The position numbers and the translations under genes are program-made. A stretch of DNA of 64,000 nt from Serratia sp. H1w (GTDB lineage: Bacteria; Pseudomonadota; Gammaproteobacteria; Enterobacterales; Enterobacteriaceae), in assembly GCF_000633355.1 (NCBI RefSeq), contig NZ_AYMQ01000106.1, positions 1 through 64,000 of the forward strand. Direction: 5' to 3'. This document shows, piece after piece, positions 27,108 through 36,158 of the stretch (the first letter of the stretch is position 1; every line of letters begins with the position of its first letter). The notes below the pieces were generated by a model. That model had not been told where the DNA came from and made no database searches. It was given only the letters and a program-made list of their open reading frames with translations.

Positions 27108-27411
27108 TAATAATTCCTTATCTACAGTGGTGACCCACACGACAGATCACATGTAGTACAGATATTTTGGTTAGTGTTGAGTCAGTTATGCGCCATATCT
27201 CGCCCACAATTGCCAGATTGACGCACAACTTGGTCCGTTAGTAACACGCGAACCTCCAGTGGCTGCTCACAGCCTCGCGAATAGTAACATTAAATCTGTG
27301 GAGGATAAATAAAGCGCAGTTTACCCTGCAGCATAATTGATAACACTTGACTTCCTGACACGTCTTGGTCAAATTACCCGGGTAAAATAATTAAACCCGG
27401 ATATAAAGAAT
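27108..27411. promoter_or_regulatory. thrS leader and divergent promoter region
   Basis: These 304 bases without a gene separate divergent thrS and the DUF2239 gene. In E. coli the thrS leader folds into tRNA-Thr-like arms bound by ThrRS; a similar role is expected but I could not confirm the fold by eye. A gttgag/cacaac-rich region at 27172-27225 and an AT-rich stretch at 27330-27400 suggest two promoters. Confidence 0.4.
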
Positions 27412-27990
27412 ATGAAAACCCTCAATACACCAAGCTGTACCGCATTCTTGCAGCATCGACGAGTGGCTGCGGGGCCTTATGCCGAAGTCGCACAGGCGCT
27501 GGCAGCGCTAGACCTGACTGCCGGCGGCCTGTTGGTGTTTGATGATGCCACCGGCTCCCAGGTGGATTACCCTTGGCCAGCAGGCTATGTTTGGCCTCAG
27601 CCCGATGGCGATGTCGCAGAACAAGACGGCGAGCCAGCAACTCAACCCTCGGTTGGTCGGCCCAAGCTCGGCGTGGTTGCCCGGGAAGTCACCCTCCTGC
27701 CCCGTCATTGGGAATGGTTGGCACAACAGCGTGGCGGGGCTTCTGCGGCGCTACGTCGTCTGGTTGATGAAGCCAGACGCGCTACGGTCGATCAGGAGAA
27801 TGAGCGCCGTAGCAAAGAGAACGTCTATCGCTTTATGACGGCTATCGCCGGTGCTTTACCGGGCTATGAGGAAGCCACCCGCGCGCTGTTTGGCCACGAT
27901 GGCAAACTGTTTGCCGAGCGTACCGCGCATTGGCCAGCCGATATCCAGGCTCACCTGGCCTGGATGACCCGCGATGCGTTCCCGCGGTGA
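27412..27990 (+). CDS. DUF2239 family protein
   Basis: Cytosolic protein of 192 aa of the DUF2239 family. Recognisable stretches are GGLLVFDDATGSQVDYPW at about 42-59, GRPKLGVVAREVTLLPRHW at about 82-100, and GGASAALRRLVDEAR at about 106-120. These last two are the family signature and resemble a small DNA-binding ribbon-helix-helix-like segment. Function is not known. It stands alone between thrS and the MATE gene. Confidence 0.82.
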   Translation: MKTLNTPSCTAFLQHRRVAAGPYAEVAQALAALDLTAGGLLVFDDATGSQVDYPWPAGYVWPQPDGDVAEQDGEPATQPSVGRPKLGVVAREVTLLPRHWEWLAQQRGGASAALRRLVDEARRATVDQENERRSKENVYRFMTAIAGALPGYEEATRALFGHDGKLFAERTAHWPADIQAHLAWMTRDAFPR

Positions 27991-28002
27991 CATCTGATAT
28001 CC

Positions 28003-28036
28003 TGGCGGGCGCAGCATGAAGCGCCCCTACGCATGA
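28003..28036. repeat. dispersed GGGCGCA...GCGCCC repeat, copy 1
   Basis: The imperfect palindrome gggcgcagcatgaagcgccc followed by ctacgca lies between two genes. A close copy is at 52684-52714 (gggcgcaacatgcggcgccc ctacgca), and a related core is at 47745-47765. It looks like a short intergenic repeat family. Confidence 0.6.
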
Positions 28037-28091
28037 TCCTCTGTATCCTTGATACTCTTTACTGGCCTTTTCAGCCGCAGGAAAACATTGA

Positions 28092-29456
28092 ATGCAAACC
28101 CGTCCACAGCATAAGCAGCCACCGCTTTGGCGCATCTATCTAGTCTTTTTGGTGCCCATGGTGCTGGCCAACTTCCTGCAAGGATTTTCCGGCACGCTCA
28201 ACGGCATCTATATTGGCCAGATGCTCGGTACCCATGCCTTGGCCGCCATCTCCGGCATGTTCCCGGTCGTGTTCTTCTTCATCTCGTTGGTGATTGGCGT
28301 CGGGGCGGGTGCCTCGGTACTGATTGGGCAGGCATGGGGCGCGAATGAACCGGAAAAAGTTAAAACCATTGCCGGTACCGCCTTGATGCTGGGCGTGTTG
28401 CTTGGCTTGCTGGCGGCGGTATTTGGCAGTCTGTTTGCCCGCCAGGCGTTGCAAGCGCTAGGCACGCCCGCAGACGTGCTTGAAGAGGCGGTTTCCTACG
28501 CCCGTGTGATAATGCTGATCATGCCGCTGCTGCTGGTGTTTGTCCTATTCACTCAGCTACTGCGCGGCGTCAGTGACACGGTTTCGCCACTTTTAGCCCT
28601 GCTGCTGTCTACCATCGTCGGCTTGCTGCTCACTCCGGCATTGATCCGTGGCTGGTTGGGCTTTGCCCCTATGGGCATTCAGAGCGCCGCCCTGGCGGGC
28701 ATGGTGGGTAACGCACTGGCTATGTTGTACCTCACATTACGCCTGCGCCGCAAAAAGCATGTGTTGGCCCCCGATCGGGCCATGCTTGCCGCGATGAAGC
28801 TGGACATGGTGGTATTACGCAAAGTGTTACGTATTGGCTTGCCCACGGGTCTGCAAATGGTGGTAATTTCGATGTCTGAACTGATCATCCTGACGCTGGT
28901 CAACCGCCACGGCTCGGATGCCACAGCAGCCTATGGCGCAGTGACGCAGATCGTGAACTATGTCCAGTTCCCTGCCCTGTCGATCGCCGTGACCGCCTCT
29001 ATTTTAGGCGCTCAGGCCATCGGCGCGGGTAAAACGGAACGGATTGCTCCCATCTTGCGTACCGGGCTGTTTATCAACCTCTGGCTGACCGGTTCGTTGA
29101 TCATTCTGGTTTACCTGCTGTCACACTGGATCCTGGGCCTGTTCCTGACCAGCCCGACGGTATTGGCAGAAGCGGAGCATTTGTTGCATATCATGCTGTG
29201 GAGCATGCTGGTCTTTGGCTTCCAGGCGATCGTCGGCGGCATCATGCGCGCCAGCGGCGTAGTGGTGGTGCCAGTGACGATCTCTATTCTGTGTATAGTC
29301 GCCGTGCAGTTGCCTGCCGCCTATCTGCTCAGCGAGCACTTTGGCCTACAGGGCGTATGGATGGCGTTCCCTATTGCCTATTTGACAATGCTGGCATTGC
29401 AGACAACGTTTTATAGATTGGTATGGAGGCACAGAAAAATTGAGCGTCTGGTCTGA
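28092..29456 (+). CDS. MATE family efflux transporter
   Basis: Inner-membrane exporter of 454 aa with about 12 spans in two similar halves, the MATE (MatE) fold, which exchanges cations or drugs against Na+ or H+. The first half begins VFLVPMVLANFLQGFSGTLN and GVGAGASVLIGQAWGA. The second half has GLPTGLQMVVISMSELIILT and SILGAQAIGAGKTE. AGGAAA precedes the ATG. Substrate cannot be told. It is not MdtK/NorM by length and surroundings as far as I can see. Confidence 0.88.
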   Translation: MQTRPQHKQPPLWRIYLVFLVPMVLANFLQGFSGTLNGIYIGQMLGTHALAAISGMFPVVFFFISLVIGVGAGASVLIGQAWGANEPEKVKTIAGTALMLGVLLGLLAAVFGSLFARQALQALGTPADVLEEAVSYARVIMLIMPLLLVFVLFTQLLRGVSDTVSPLLALLLSTIVGLLLTPALIRGWLGFAPMGIQSAALAGMVGNALAMLYLTLRLRRKKHVLAPDRAMLAAMKLDMVVLRKVLRIGLPTGLQMVVISMSELIILTLVNRHGSDATAAYGAVTQIVNYVQFPALSIAVTASILGAQAIGAGKTERIAPILRTGLFINLWLTGSLIILVYLLSHWILGLFLTSPTVLAEAEHLLHIMLWSMLVFGFQAIVGGIMRASGVVVVPVTISILCIVAVQLPAAYLLSEHFGLQGVWMAFPIAYLTMLALQTTFYRLVWRHRKIERLV

Positions 29457-29528
29457 CGCTGGCAGTGGTAATACCTTTTGGGCGTATTAGCTACGCCTGC
29501 ACTTCCTTCTCTTGCTGGGGTTTGTTTT

Positions 29529-30215
29529 ATGTCGAGTGTTCTGCAATTGTTTCAGGCCATCGGGCTCGGGTTAGCCTTACTGTTGCCACTGGCCAACCCA
29601 CTGACCACCGTGGCGTTGCTGCTTGGCCTGTCAGGCAATATGACCAACGAAGAGCGCAATCATCAGTCGCTGATGGCGTCGGTATACGTGTTCTTTATCA
29701 TGACCGTCGCGTTCTATGCCGGCCAGGTAGTGATGAGCACCTTTGGGATCTCTATCCCCGGTCTGCGGATCGCCGGTGGTTTAATTGTCGCCTTTATCGG
29801 GTTTCGCATGTTATTTCCACAGCAGGCCGCCGATGAAGCCCCGGAAGTCGAGACCAAAACCAGAGAGCTGCGCAAGAAGACCTCGGCGAATATCGCTTTT
29901 GTGCCGCTGGCTATGCCAAGTACCGCCGGGCCGGGGACTATAGCCATGATCATCAGCACCTCATCGAGCGTAAAAGAAAATACCCTGGGCTTTGCCCATT
30001 GGGTATTCCTGGTCGCACCCGTCGCCATTTTTCTGTCGATAGCGGTCATTTTGTGGATCTGTTTACGCAGTTCTACGGGGATCATGAAGCTGGTTGGCAA
30101 AAGCGGTATCGAGGCTATTTCCCGCCTGATGGGCTTCCTGCTGGTATGTATGGGCGTGCAGTTTATTATCAACGGGATATTGGAACTGATCTCTACCTAC
30201 GTGCCTGTGAGCTAA
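29529..30215 (+). CDS. marC: MarC family membrane protein
   Basis: Inner-membrane protein of 228 aa with six predicted spans. It is close to E. coli MarC through [35 protein letters not shown] and [20 protein letters not shown]. The chosen ATG gives [13 protein letters not shown]; the longer ORF extension lacks a ribosome site. MarC was once linked to multidrug resistance but its function is unknown. No marRAB genes are beside it. Confidence 0.9.
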   Translation: MSSVLQLFQAIGLGLALLLPLANPLTTVALLLGLSGNMTNEERNHQSLMASVYVFFIMTVAFYAGQVVMSTFGISIPGLRIAGGLIVAFIGFRMLFPQQAADEAPEVETKTRELRKKTSANIAFVPLAMPSTAGPGTIAMIISTSSSVKENTLGFAHWVFLVAPVAIFLSIAVILWICLRSSTGIMKLVGKSGIEAISRLMGFLLVCMGVQFIINGILELISTYVPVS

Positions 30216-30222
30216 CCCAACC

Positions 30223-30242
30223 GGCCCCGCCTCTGCGGGGCC
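30223..30242. terminator. bidirectional terminator marC/permease
   Basis: GGCCCCGC-CTCT-GCGGGGCC lies between the convergent marC and permease genes, followed by AATTTG on one side and GGTTGG on the other. Confidence 0.75.
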
Positions 30243-30252
30243 AATTTGATCG

Positions 30253-31536
30253 CTATGCCAGCCCGTAGACCAAAGCGGAAAGCGCAATGACCCCCATCAC
30301 CAAAACAAAAACATTACTCAGGGCACGATAGCGGCGCATTGCCGGAACTGCACGCACCGCATACATCGGCAGAATAAACAGGATCACCGCAATTAACGGG
30401 CCGCTAATGGTTTCAATGATATGTAAAGCGCTCGGATTCCAGACGGTAGCCGCCCAGGTGAGCAAAAACAGCAGCACGCCGGAAATACGGTGGGTCGTTT
30501 TGGAACCCATCGGTTTGCCAACGGCGCGTGTCACCCCATCGATCAGGCTGGTAGCCCCTTCAGTCACACCCAAAGACGTGCCGAGATAGGACTTTGCCAT
30601 CGCCAACATCGCCATTACCGGCCCCAGATAAGCAATCAGCGGATTGGAAAACTTGTTGGCCAGGGTGGTCAGCACCGTGATGTTCTGTGCTTTCGCCTGC
30701 TCCATCTCCTGGTGTGACAGGCTCAGCACGCAGCTGAATACGAAGAACAATACGGTGACACAAATCAGCAGGTAGCTGTAACGCATAATCCGCGCACAGC
30801 GGCGCTCGGCCTTGTCGCCGTATAAGCCTTTCTGAGTGGAAGCGAACGAGGAAATGATCGGCGCATGGCTAAAGGAAAACACCATCACTGGCACCGCCAG
30901 CCAGAGGGAATGCCAAAGATCAGGGCTGTCAAACTGGGTGTTCGCCAAGCCGCTGACAAAGTTCTCGGTCTGCCAGGTCGGCACCAAATACAGCGAGATC
31001 CCCATCAGAAATACCAACAGCGGAAATACCAGGACGCCCATCGCGGCCACAATCGTATCCTTTCCACGCAGCAGCACCAGATTGAGCACCACTACCACCG
31101 CCAGACTCAACCAGATCCGGGGCACCGGGGCGAAATGAAATTGGTGGGTCAGAAAACTGTCCAACGCGTTGGTGATGGAAATGCTGTAGACCAGGACGAT
31201 GGGGAAAAATGCCATCAGGTACAGCACCATAATGATCTTGCCAGCCAGCACGCCGAAATGTTCGACCACCACGTCCTGAATATTGCCATCGCGGCTGGAG
31301 CCAGAAAGGACAAAGCGGGTTAGCGCCAGATGGGGTAAATAGGTCAGCGGGAAAGCGAACAGCGCCATCAATAACAGCACCAGTGGGCCGTTCAAACCGG
31401 CATTGATGGGCAGAAACAGCGTGCCTGCACCCACGGCAGTAGCGTATAACCCGAACATCCAGACGGTGTCGGTCTTGTTCCATTTGGTCGGTTGGGCAAT
31501 AGCCAACGTACCATGATCTGGAGAAATCGTACTCAT
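30253..31536 (-). CDS. SdaC-like serine/threonine permease (HAAAP family)
   Basis: Secondary transporter, 427 aa from MSTISPDHGTLAIAQ, with 11 predicted spans. The opening KTDTVWMFGLYATAVGAGTL and FLPINAGLNGP is typical of the hydroxy/aromatic amino acid permease family around SdaC, TdcC, YhaO and YhjV. Serine or threonine uptake with protons is the likely role. An ORF extending 100 codons upstream is not supported. No serine deaminase gene adjoins it, so its name stays open. Confidence 0.85.
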   Translation of the reverse strand: MSTISPDHGTLAIAQPTKWNKTDTVWMFGLYATAVGAGTLFLPINAGLNGPLVLLLMALFAFPLTYLPHLALTRFVLSGSSRDGNIQDVVVEHFGVLAGKIIMVLYLMAFFPIVLVYSISITNALDSFLTHQFHFAPVPRIWLSLAVVVVLNLVLLRGKDTIVAAMGVLVFPLLVFLMGISLYLVPTWQTENFVSGLANTQFDSPDLWHSLWLAVPVMVFSFSHAPIISSFASTQKGLYGDKAERRCARIMRYSYLLICVTVLFFVFSCVLSLSHQEMEQAKAQNITVLTTLANKFSNPLIAYLGPVMAMLAMAKSYLGTSLGVTEGATSLIDGVTRAVGKPMGSKTTHRISGVLLFLLTWAATVWNPSALHIIETISGPLIAVILFILPMYAVRAVPAMRRYRALSNVFVLVMGVIALSALVYGLA

Positions 31537-31765
31537 GAGACAGCTTACCTTAATCTGCAGCGCCAACGAACGCGCCCGACGGAAACTCCCTTCTCCGTAG
31601 AATGCATATGTAAAACAGGATATTAACGGCGAGATAAATTCACCTACCTGATAAAAGGACGGCAAAGGATAATGAAAATCTGCAGGATGGTCTATGTTTT
31701 GGCGGTTAACTGCACGCTTCGTGAGCAGCCAAGGCCGCTCACGAGTCAGGTGGGATAGCAGCGTT

Positions 31766-32650
31766 TCAGGCGCTGGCGGCAGCGACAAACCGGCGTATTT
31801 CGCCAATATGCTGCGGGCCGTAAGCGCATTGCCCAACTTCTATTTTTGGCTTGTTACGCCCATGGAAATCGCTGCCACAGGTAACGAACGCCGAGCGGCC
31901 AACGGTAAACTCATACAACAGGCTGGCTAACTCTGGCGAATGGTAGCTGGAGAACACCTCAACGCCCATCACGCCAATCTTCAGCATCTCATCGATGACC
32001 TGAGTGTGATCCTGTTTAACGTTGGCACCAATATGCGCCAGGATCGGTATTCCCCCATTATGGCGGATCACTTCCACCATGCGACTCATGGCAGGATAGG
32101 TGACCGGCATATAGCAAACCTTTCCTGGGCCAAAAAAGTCCCAGTAAAAGTTGATGAGTGGCATATCGGCCCTTTCCCCTCCTGGACGATAAGGCATCAG
32201 CAACGGATGACCATCGTTGCGCGGGTCTTCGAGGATCACCTCACCCATCTGCTCTTCCTGCGGAATGGCACCACCACACACCTGCTCCAGCCGCTGCTCA
32301 TCCAGATGGAATTTCAACCCGCGCAGTTTGTCAAACTTTTGTGGCGTCAGTTCCCGTTGAATGGCGCTGAAATTGTCATAGATTTCAACAAAGTCATTGC
32401 TGGGGGTAAAACCGTAGCCCAACAGGTGGAAGTTGCGTCCGGCAAAAGTACAGTCAATCTCAATACCGGACAGCACATTCAGGCTGGATGAAGCCAATGC
32501 CTTGGCCTCCGGTACCGATTTGGCATTATTATGGTCGGTCACCGCCAACGTACTGATGCCATTGGCCTGGCAGCGTGCGATCACGGTTGCCACCGGGAAG
32601 TCCGCGTCATCACTGTAGTTGGAATGCATATGCAGGTCGATTTTTTCCAT
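31766..32650 (-). CDS. PHP-domain phosphoesterase
   Basis: Predicted metal-dependent phosphoesterase, 294 aa. PHP metal ligands are seen in DLHMHSNYSDDAD (residues 4-16), LAVTDHNNAKS near 36, SGIEIDCT near 62, ILAHIGAN near 198 and CGSDFHGRN near 261. The start is the second of two close ATGs because GAGGA is then seven bases away. RNase AM (YciV) and polymerase-associated PHP domains share this fold. The middle segment (about 95-160) is unlike those, so the substrate is unknown. Confidence 0.82.
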   Translation of the reverse strand: MEKIDLHMHSNYSDDADFPVATVIARCQANGISTLAVTDHNNAKSVPEAKALASSSLNVLSGIEIDCTFAGRNFHLLGYGFTPSNDFVEIYDNFSAIQRELTPQKFDKLRGLKFHLDEQRLEQVCGGAIPQEEQMGEVILEDPRNDGHPLLMPYRPGGERADMPLINFYWDFFGPGKVCYMPVTYPAMSRMVEVIRHNGGIPILAHIGANVKQDHTQVIDEMLKIGVMGVEVFSSYHSPELASLLYEFTVGRSAFVTCGSDFHGRNKPKIEVGQCAYGPQHIGEIRRFVAAASA

Positions 32651-32829
32651 GGCCATGTCCTCGGCAAATACTCAGTCTGCCACCATAGTAAAGCAGCGGC
32701 TGAATGCTTACAGCGGATTTGCCGTGTTTTACCGACAGGATCACAAATCCGCTCTCATCACAGACGTAGCTGAGTCCGTCAGGATAGTCCGAATTCTGCC
32801 ATGCCTGGCACTAAACGGTATGAACGCAT

Positions 32830-32862
32830 TCCCCCCGATAGCACAGCTCTGGCTATAATGAC
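32830..32862 (+). promoter_or_regulatory. promoter of the secreted-protein gene
   Basis: TATAAT at about 32853-32858 within GGCTATAATGAC is a consensus -10 with a TG-less but GC-rich upstream. It precedes the secreted-protein ORF by about 85 bases. A weak -35 (TTCCCC/ATAGCA) is ambiguous. Confidence 0.45.
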
Positions 32863-32941
32863 TTAGGTTAATTCCGAACATTTCCGCACTGGCTAAGCGC
32901 TTGGCCGCATCCCGTGCAATCTCTTGGTAAAGGTGACAGGT

Positions 32942-33535
32942 ATGGTTAGCAAAAAGGTGGTAGGCGCGGTAGCACTAACAGTGTTAGTCAGTTTTTCATC
33001 CGTTGCAGATACGGTGGTTAACAGCCTTGCCGCCTGCGATGCTGCGTTCTTCAAGCAAATGAAAGGCAATAAGCAGATCGATACTCTGATCCGGCTCGCC
33101 AATGCCCAACCGATCAAAGAAAAAGGCAATGTCACCCTGGATGCCAAAGGCTACCGGGATGGCGATCTGACGCTGAACAGATATATCAGCAGGTATAGCA
33201 ACATAGATAAAAACCATCCCGGTGCGGGGGAGTACTATTTTTGGGGCTTTGAAACCGACGAAGCCTTTGACGTGGTGGTAAAAAAAGTCGGCAAACAGAT
33301 CGCATTGCTAAATAATAACGGCCCCTATATACATGGCCCCATGATCAAAGACAGTAACCACAGCAACTGGGCGATCAACAAACAACCAAATGCCGGTTCC
33401 ACCCCTGGTAAACAAACGGCCGAGAAACTGTTCTTTATTGAGAAAAACCGTGACGGCACGGCGTCTTTGCTCTGCACCCTGCAAGGCGTATTTTCCGAGT
33501 CCGATCTCAACGCGGTTCGGCCAGATTTGAATTAA
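32942..33535 (+). CDS. secreted protein of unknown function
   Basis: Protein of 197 aa from MVSKKVVGAVALTVLV; AAAGGTGACAGG precedes it. The first 22 or so residues are a Sec signal peptide, cut near SSVADT. The mature part opens with SLAACDAAFFKQMKGNKQID, holds one more Cys near the end (LLCTLQGVF), suggesting a single disulfide, and has a central WGFETDEAFDVVVKK. I do not recognise the family. It stands alone, followed by an imperfect hairpin (33544-33586). A periplasmic location is likely. Confidence 0.72.
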   Translation: MVSKKVVGAVALTVLVSFSSVADTVVNSLAACDAAFFKQMKGNKQIDTLIRLANAQPIKEKGNVTLDAKGYRDGDLTLNRYISRYSNIDKNHPGAGEYYFWGFETDEAFDVVVKKVGKQIALLNNNGPYIHGPMIKDSNHSNWAINKQPNAGSTPGKQTAEKLFFIEKNRDGTASLLCTLQGVFSESDLNAVRPDLN

Positions 33536-33543
33536 TCAGCATA

Positions 33544-33586
33544 ATATCGACAGGTTGGCAATGGAATAGTTCCGGCTTGTCGATAT
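33544..33586 (+). terminator. stem-loop after the secreted-protein gene
   Basis: ATATCGACA and TGTCGATAT form a 9-bp stem with a long loop, starting eight bases after the stop. There is no T run, so it may be an mRNA-end hairpin rather than a strong terminator. Confidence 0.45.
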
Positions 33587-33636
33587 CCCCCGACGATCGC
33601 TGCCGCCTTAAAATATCGAATTCCCTGGTGTTGTCG

Positions 33637-33810
33637 CTATGTCCGGAAAAACAGTAATTTGATTAATCTGGCGCATTTCTTTTTAAAGCCGCTGCGTTTT
33701 TTATCCGTGTAGCTTCGACCTGTCCGCATCGTAAGCCGCTTTCTTCTGGCAACTTCGAAAGCGATACAGACATAAACGATGACCAATAGAACTACGATCA
33801 ATATTGTCAT
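33637..33810 (-). CDS. small single-span membrane protein, copy 1
   Basis: A 57-aa protein, MTILIVVLLVIVYVCIAFEV..., with GGAGGGAG five bases before the ATG. Residues 2-19 are one membrane span. ARRKRL follows, then a strongly basic tail ending CARLIKLLFFRT. It is clearly paralogous to the gene at 34345-34509: AFEV-x-RRKRL and the C-terminal RLI...LFFRT/LLFRT are shared. The N-out/C-in orientation follows from the positive tail. No known family comes to mind. Confidence 0.7.
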   Translation of the reverse strand: MTILIVVLLVIVYVCIAFEVARRKRLTMRTGRSYTDKKRSGFKKKCARLIKLLFFRT

Positions 33811-34344
33811 AGTCTCCCTCCCTCTTGGTTCTCCTTGGTCATTAATAGTAGTAACACTGATAGACTTTTGGATCACATGTAATTTACACCATAAAAAATG
33901 CAATAAAAAACATCACATTAAGCAACACTCACAACAGGATAATCTGGTTGGACCAGTCAATAACTTAATAAACAGGTTAATATTCTAAAAAATAAAGCAA
34001 CAAAATGATTAAGAATTAATCAACCAAAGAATATATAAGCAAAATAATATAACACCAATCAATGGCAGCTAGGTTCTCCTGCCACCAATTACATCGGAAT
34101 AACATATATTTACATCCAGTCATGTCTCACTAAACCCTGGCTAAATCGATAACAGATTTGAATTTTTTATGCGCCATGACGAACTTTGACTGAGCATAGG
34201 AGAAATAGCTTTTCCGAGGTAAATATCAGATTTTTTCTAGCTGGGAGAGTATGGAGAATGCCCCACAATTGAGGCAATCCCCTTTTAAAAAACAGCAAGA
34301 CGACAATATCTTGATAATCTTGTCGGGTGATAGACCCAACAGGG
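33811..34344. other. AT-rich gap between the two small membrane genes
   Basis: About 530 bases with no convincing gene on either strand. The first 150 bases are the leader of copy 1, and the region around 33900-34060 is extremely AT-rich. The two ORF-like stretches here lack ribosome sites and conserved features. Confidence 0.5.
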
Positions 34345-34509
34345 TCATGTTCTAAAGAGCAAGGTGTCAATTAACCTCACACATTTCCTCTGCCAATTAA
34401 TACGCTTTTTGTAGCCATATCTGCGGCCTGCGCCAATGCAAAGACGCTTACGCCGATCTACCTCAAAAGCGACGGAAACATAAACCACCACTAATAACAG
34501 TATTACCAT
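34345..34509 (-). CDS. small single-span membrane protein, copy 2
   Basis: A 54-aa protein, MVILLLVVVYVSVAFEVDRR..., with GGGAGGTG before the ATG. One membrane span (residues 2-16), then DRRKRL and a basic tail ending CVRLIDTLLFRT. It is a tandem paralogue of the gene at 33637-33810, with the same layout of span, RRKRL box and LLFRT end. Both have their own strong ribosome site and long AT-rich leader, so they look separately regulated. Confidence 0.7.
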   Translation of the reverse strand: MVILLLVVVYVSVAFEVDRRKRLCIGAGRRYGYKKRINWQRKCVRLIDTLLFRT

Positions 34510-34776
34510 TACCACCTCCCTAGCAAGCACCTCTCCTTGCAATAGACAGTAATATCATTAAAGAACGTAGTATTCACCCGCAAAAACAGTGCATGAAAAT
34601 TCATCTAAAAACAAACACATGACATTAACAAACCATATAACCATCTAAATAACACGGATATATCTTGTTTTGATAGGTGAATCCTCTAGAAAGATGCCAA
34701 TAAAAGAGATCGAAAATCAATCGATTAAGATGGCCATTAAGATATCTAATCTATTTGGGTTGGCTATTAGACGATT

Positions 34777-34799
34777 AAAGGGCCTCGAATGAGGCCCTT
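34777..34799 (-). terminator. terminator of the gluconate dehydrogenase operon
   Basis: AAGGGCCTC-ATTC-GAGGCCCTT is a perfect 9-bp stem followed by TAAT on the minus strand, eight bases after the cytochrome stop. Confidence 0.82.
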
Positions 34800-34806
34800 G
34801 GGAGAA

Positions 34807-36147
34807 TTACTTGGCACCCACCGGCGCTGACTCTGGGATAGCAGCACTGCCCATCGCCTGCTCATTACGGATTATTGAGCGATCTTTGCGTACATCGGCC
34901 ACATCGGAGGCACTGATTGCCTTGGCATCGTTACCCCAGCTTGAACGGATGAAGTTAACCACATCCGCGACCTGCTGGTCGTTCAAACGCCAGCCAAACG
35001 GCGGCATGGTGAGGTTGGAAACCGCGCCCTTCACCGCTGGCGTAATATTGCCAACCAGCACAATATGGATGAGCGAGGTCGCGTCCTCCGTCTGCACCAC
35101 CGGATTGCCCTTCAACGCCGGGAAGGCACGTTTGTAGCCAACGCCATCGGTACGGTGACAGGCAGCACAGTTATCGACGTATAGCGCCGCTCCAGGCTTG
35201 CTGTCGTTACCGCGCCACAAATCTTTGGCGACGCTGTCTTCAACCGGTGCTGTCTGTTGCTTCCCGTCTTTCGGCGGTAAGGTTTTCAGATAGCGGGCGA
35301 TAGCCGTCAAATCCTCATCGCTGAGATATTGCAGACTATGTTCAACCACGTCACTCATACCACCGAAGACCATAGATTTATCGTTACGGCCGGTTTTCAG
35401 GAACTCGGTCAGCTCGGCTTCGCTCCAGGTGCCCAAACCTTCTTTATTCTCGCCACGCAGGCTGGAAGCTACCCAACCGTCGATCGGCGCGTTGCTGCCG
35501 GACAGGTATTCATCCCCTTCCGTGTTGCTCAGCACCTTCTCTTGCATGGTCAGGCTGCGCGGCGTATGGCAGGCCCCACAGTGCCCCAGCCCTTCGACCA
35601 GATAGCGGCCACGTTCAACGACCGGATCGGCGTTGGCGTTCGCCGTGAAATCGGCCGGTGTCGGTGCAAACATCCCACGCCAGAGGCTGAGTGGCCAGCG
35701 CATGGAAAGCGGCCACGGAATATCGGAGTCCTGGTTAGCCTGTTCTACCGGCTGCACGCCGTGCATGAAATAGGCGTACATGGCCCGCATGTCATCCTCT
35801 TTCACCAGTGCAAACGAAGGATACGGCATCGCCGGATACAGGGTGCTGCCGTTCTTCGCAACGCCTTTACGTACCGCATTGTCGAAGTCTTCGAAACTGT
35901 AGTCGCCAATACCGGTTTTTTTGTCCGGGGTAATATTGGTGGAGTAGATGGTGCCAATCGGCGTCTCCATCGCCAGGCCGCCCGCAAAGGGCACGCCACT
36001 TTTACCATTGGTATGGCAGGCCACGCAGTCGCCGGCACGGGCCAGATACTCCCCCCGTTTGATCAGTTCACTGCTGACGGTGGCCTCCTGGGCCAATACG
36101 GAAAAACTCAGCGCACTGAGAACCAGTGCGGGGATCAATACTTTCAT
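34807..36147 (-). CDS. gluconate 2-dehydrogenase cytochrome c subunit
   Basis: Membrane-bound triheme cytochrome, 446 aa, that passes electrons from the flavoprotein to ubiquinone. After a signal peptide (residues 1-20, ending VLAQ) there are three heme sites: CVACH (about 41-45), CGACH (about 190) and CAACH (about 330). The start at ATG 36147 has GAGGA eight bases before it; the ATG at 36162 is less likely. It is the third gene of the operon; the order gamma, flavoprotein, cytochrome is that of known gluconate dehydrogenases. Confidence 0.88.
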   Translation of the reverse strand: MKVLIPALVLSALSFSVLAQEATVSSELIKRGEYLARAGDCVACHTNGKSGVPFAGGLAMETPIGTIYSTNITPDKKTGIGDYSFEDFDNAVRKGVAKNGSTLYPAMPYPSFALVKEDDMRAMYAYFMHGVQPVEQANQDSDIPWPLSMRWPLSLWRGMFAPTPADFTANANADPVVERGRYLVEGLGHCGACHTPRSLTMQEKVLSNTEGDEYLSGSNAPIDGWVASSLRGENKEGLGTWSEAELTEFLKTGRNDKSMVFGGMSDVVEHSLQYLSDEDLTAIARYLKTLPPKDGKQQTAPVEDSVAKDLWRGNDSKPGAALYVDNCAACHRTDGVGYKRAFPALKGNPVVQTEDATSLIHIVLVGNITPAVKGAVSNLTMPPFGWRLNDQQVADVVNFIRSSWGNDAKAISASDVADVRKDRSIIRNEQAMGSAAIPESAPVGAK

Positions 36148-36158
36148 CGCTCGCGTCC

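Noticed and set aside
25656..27110. 484-codon open frame antisense to thrS
   Set aside because: Shadow frame of a well-conserved GC-rich gene; no ribosome site and no recognisable domain.
34167..34370. 67-codon minus-strand ORF between the two small membrane genes
   Set aside because: No ribosome site, no membrane span or conserved feature, and it overlaps the end of copy 2.
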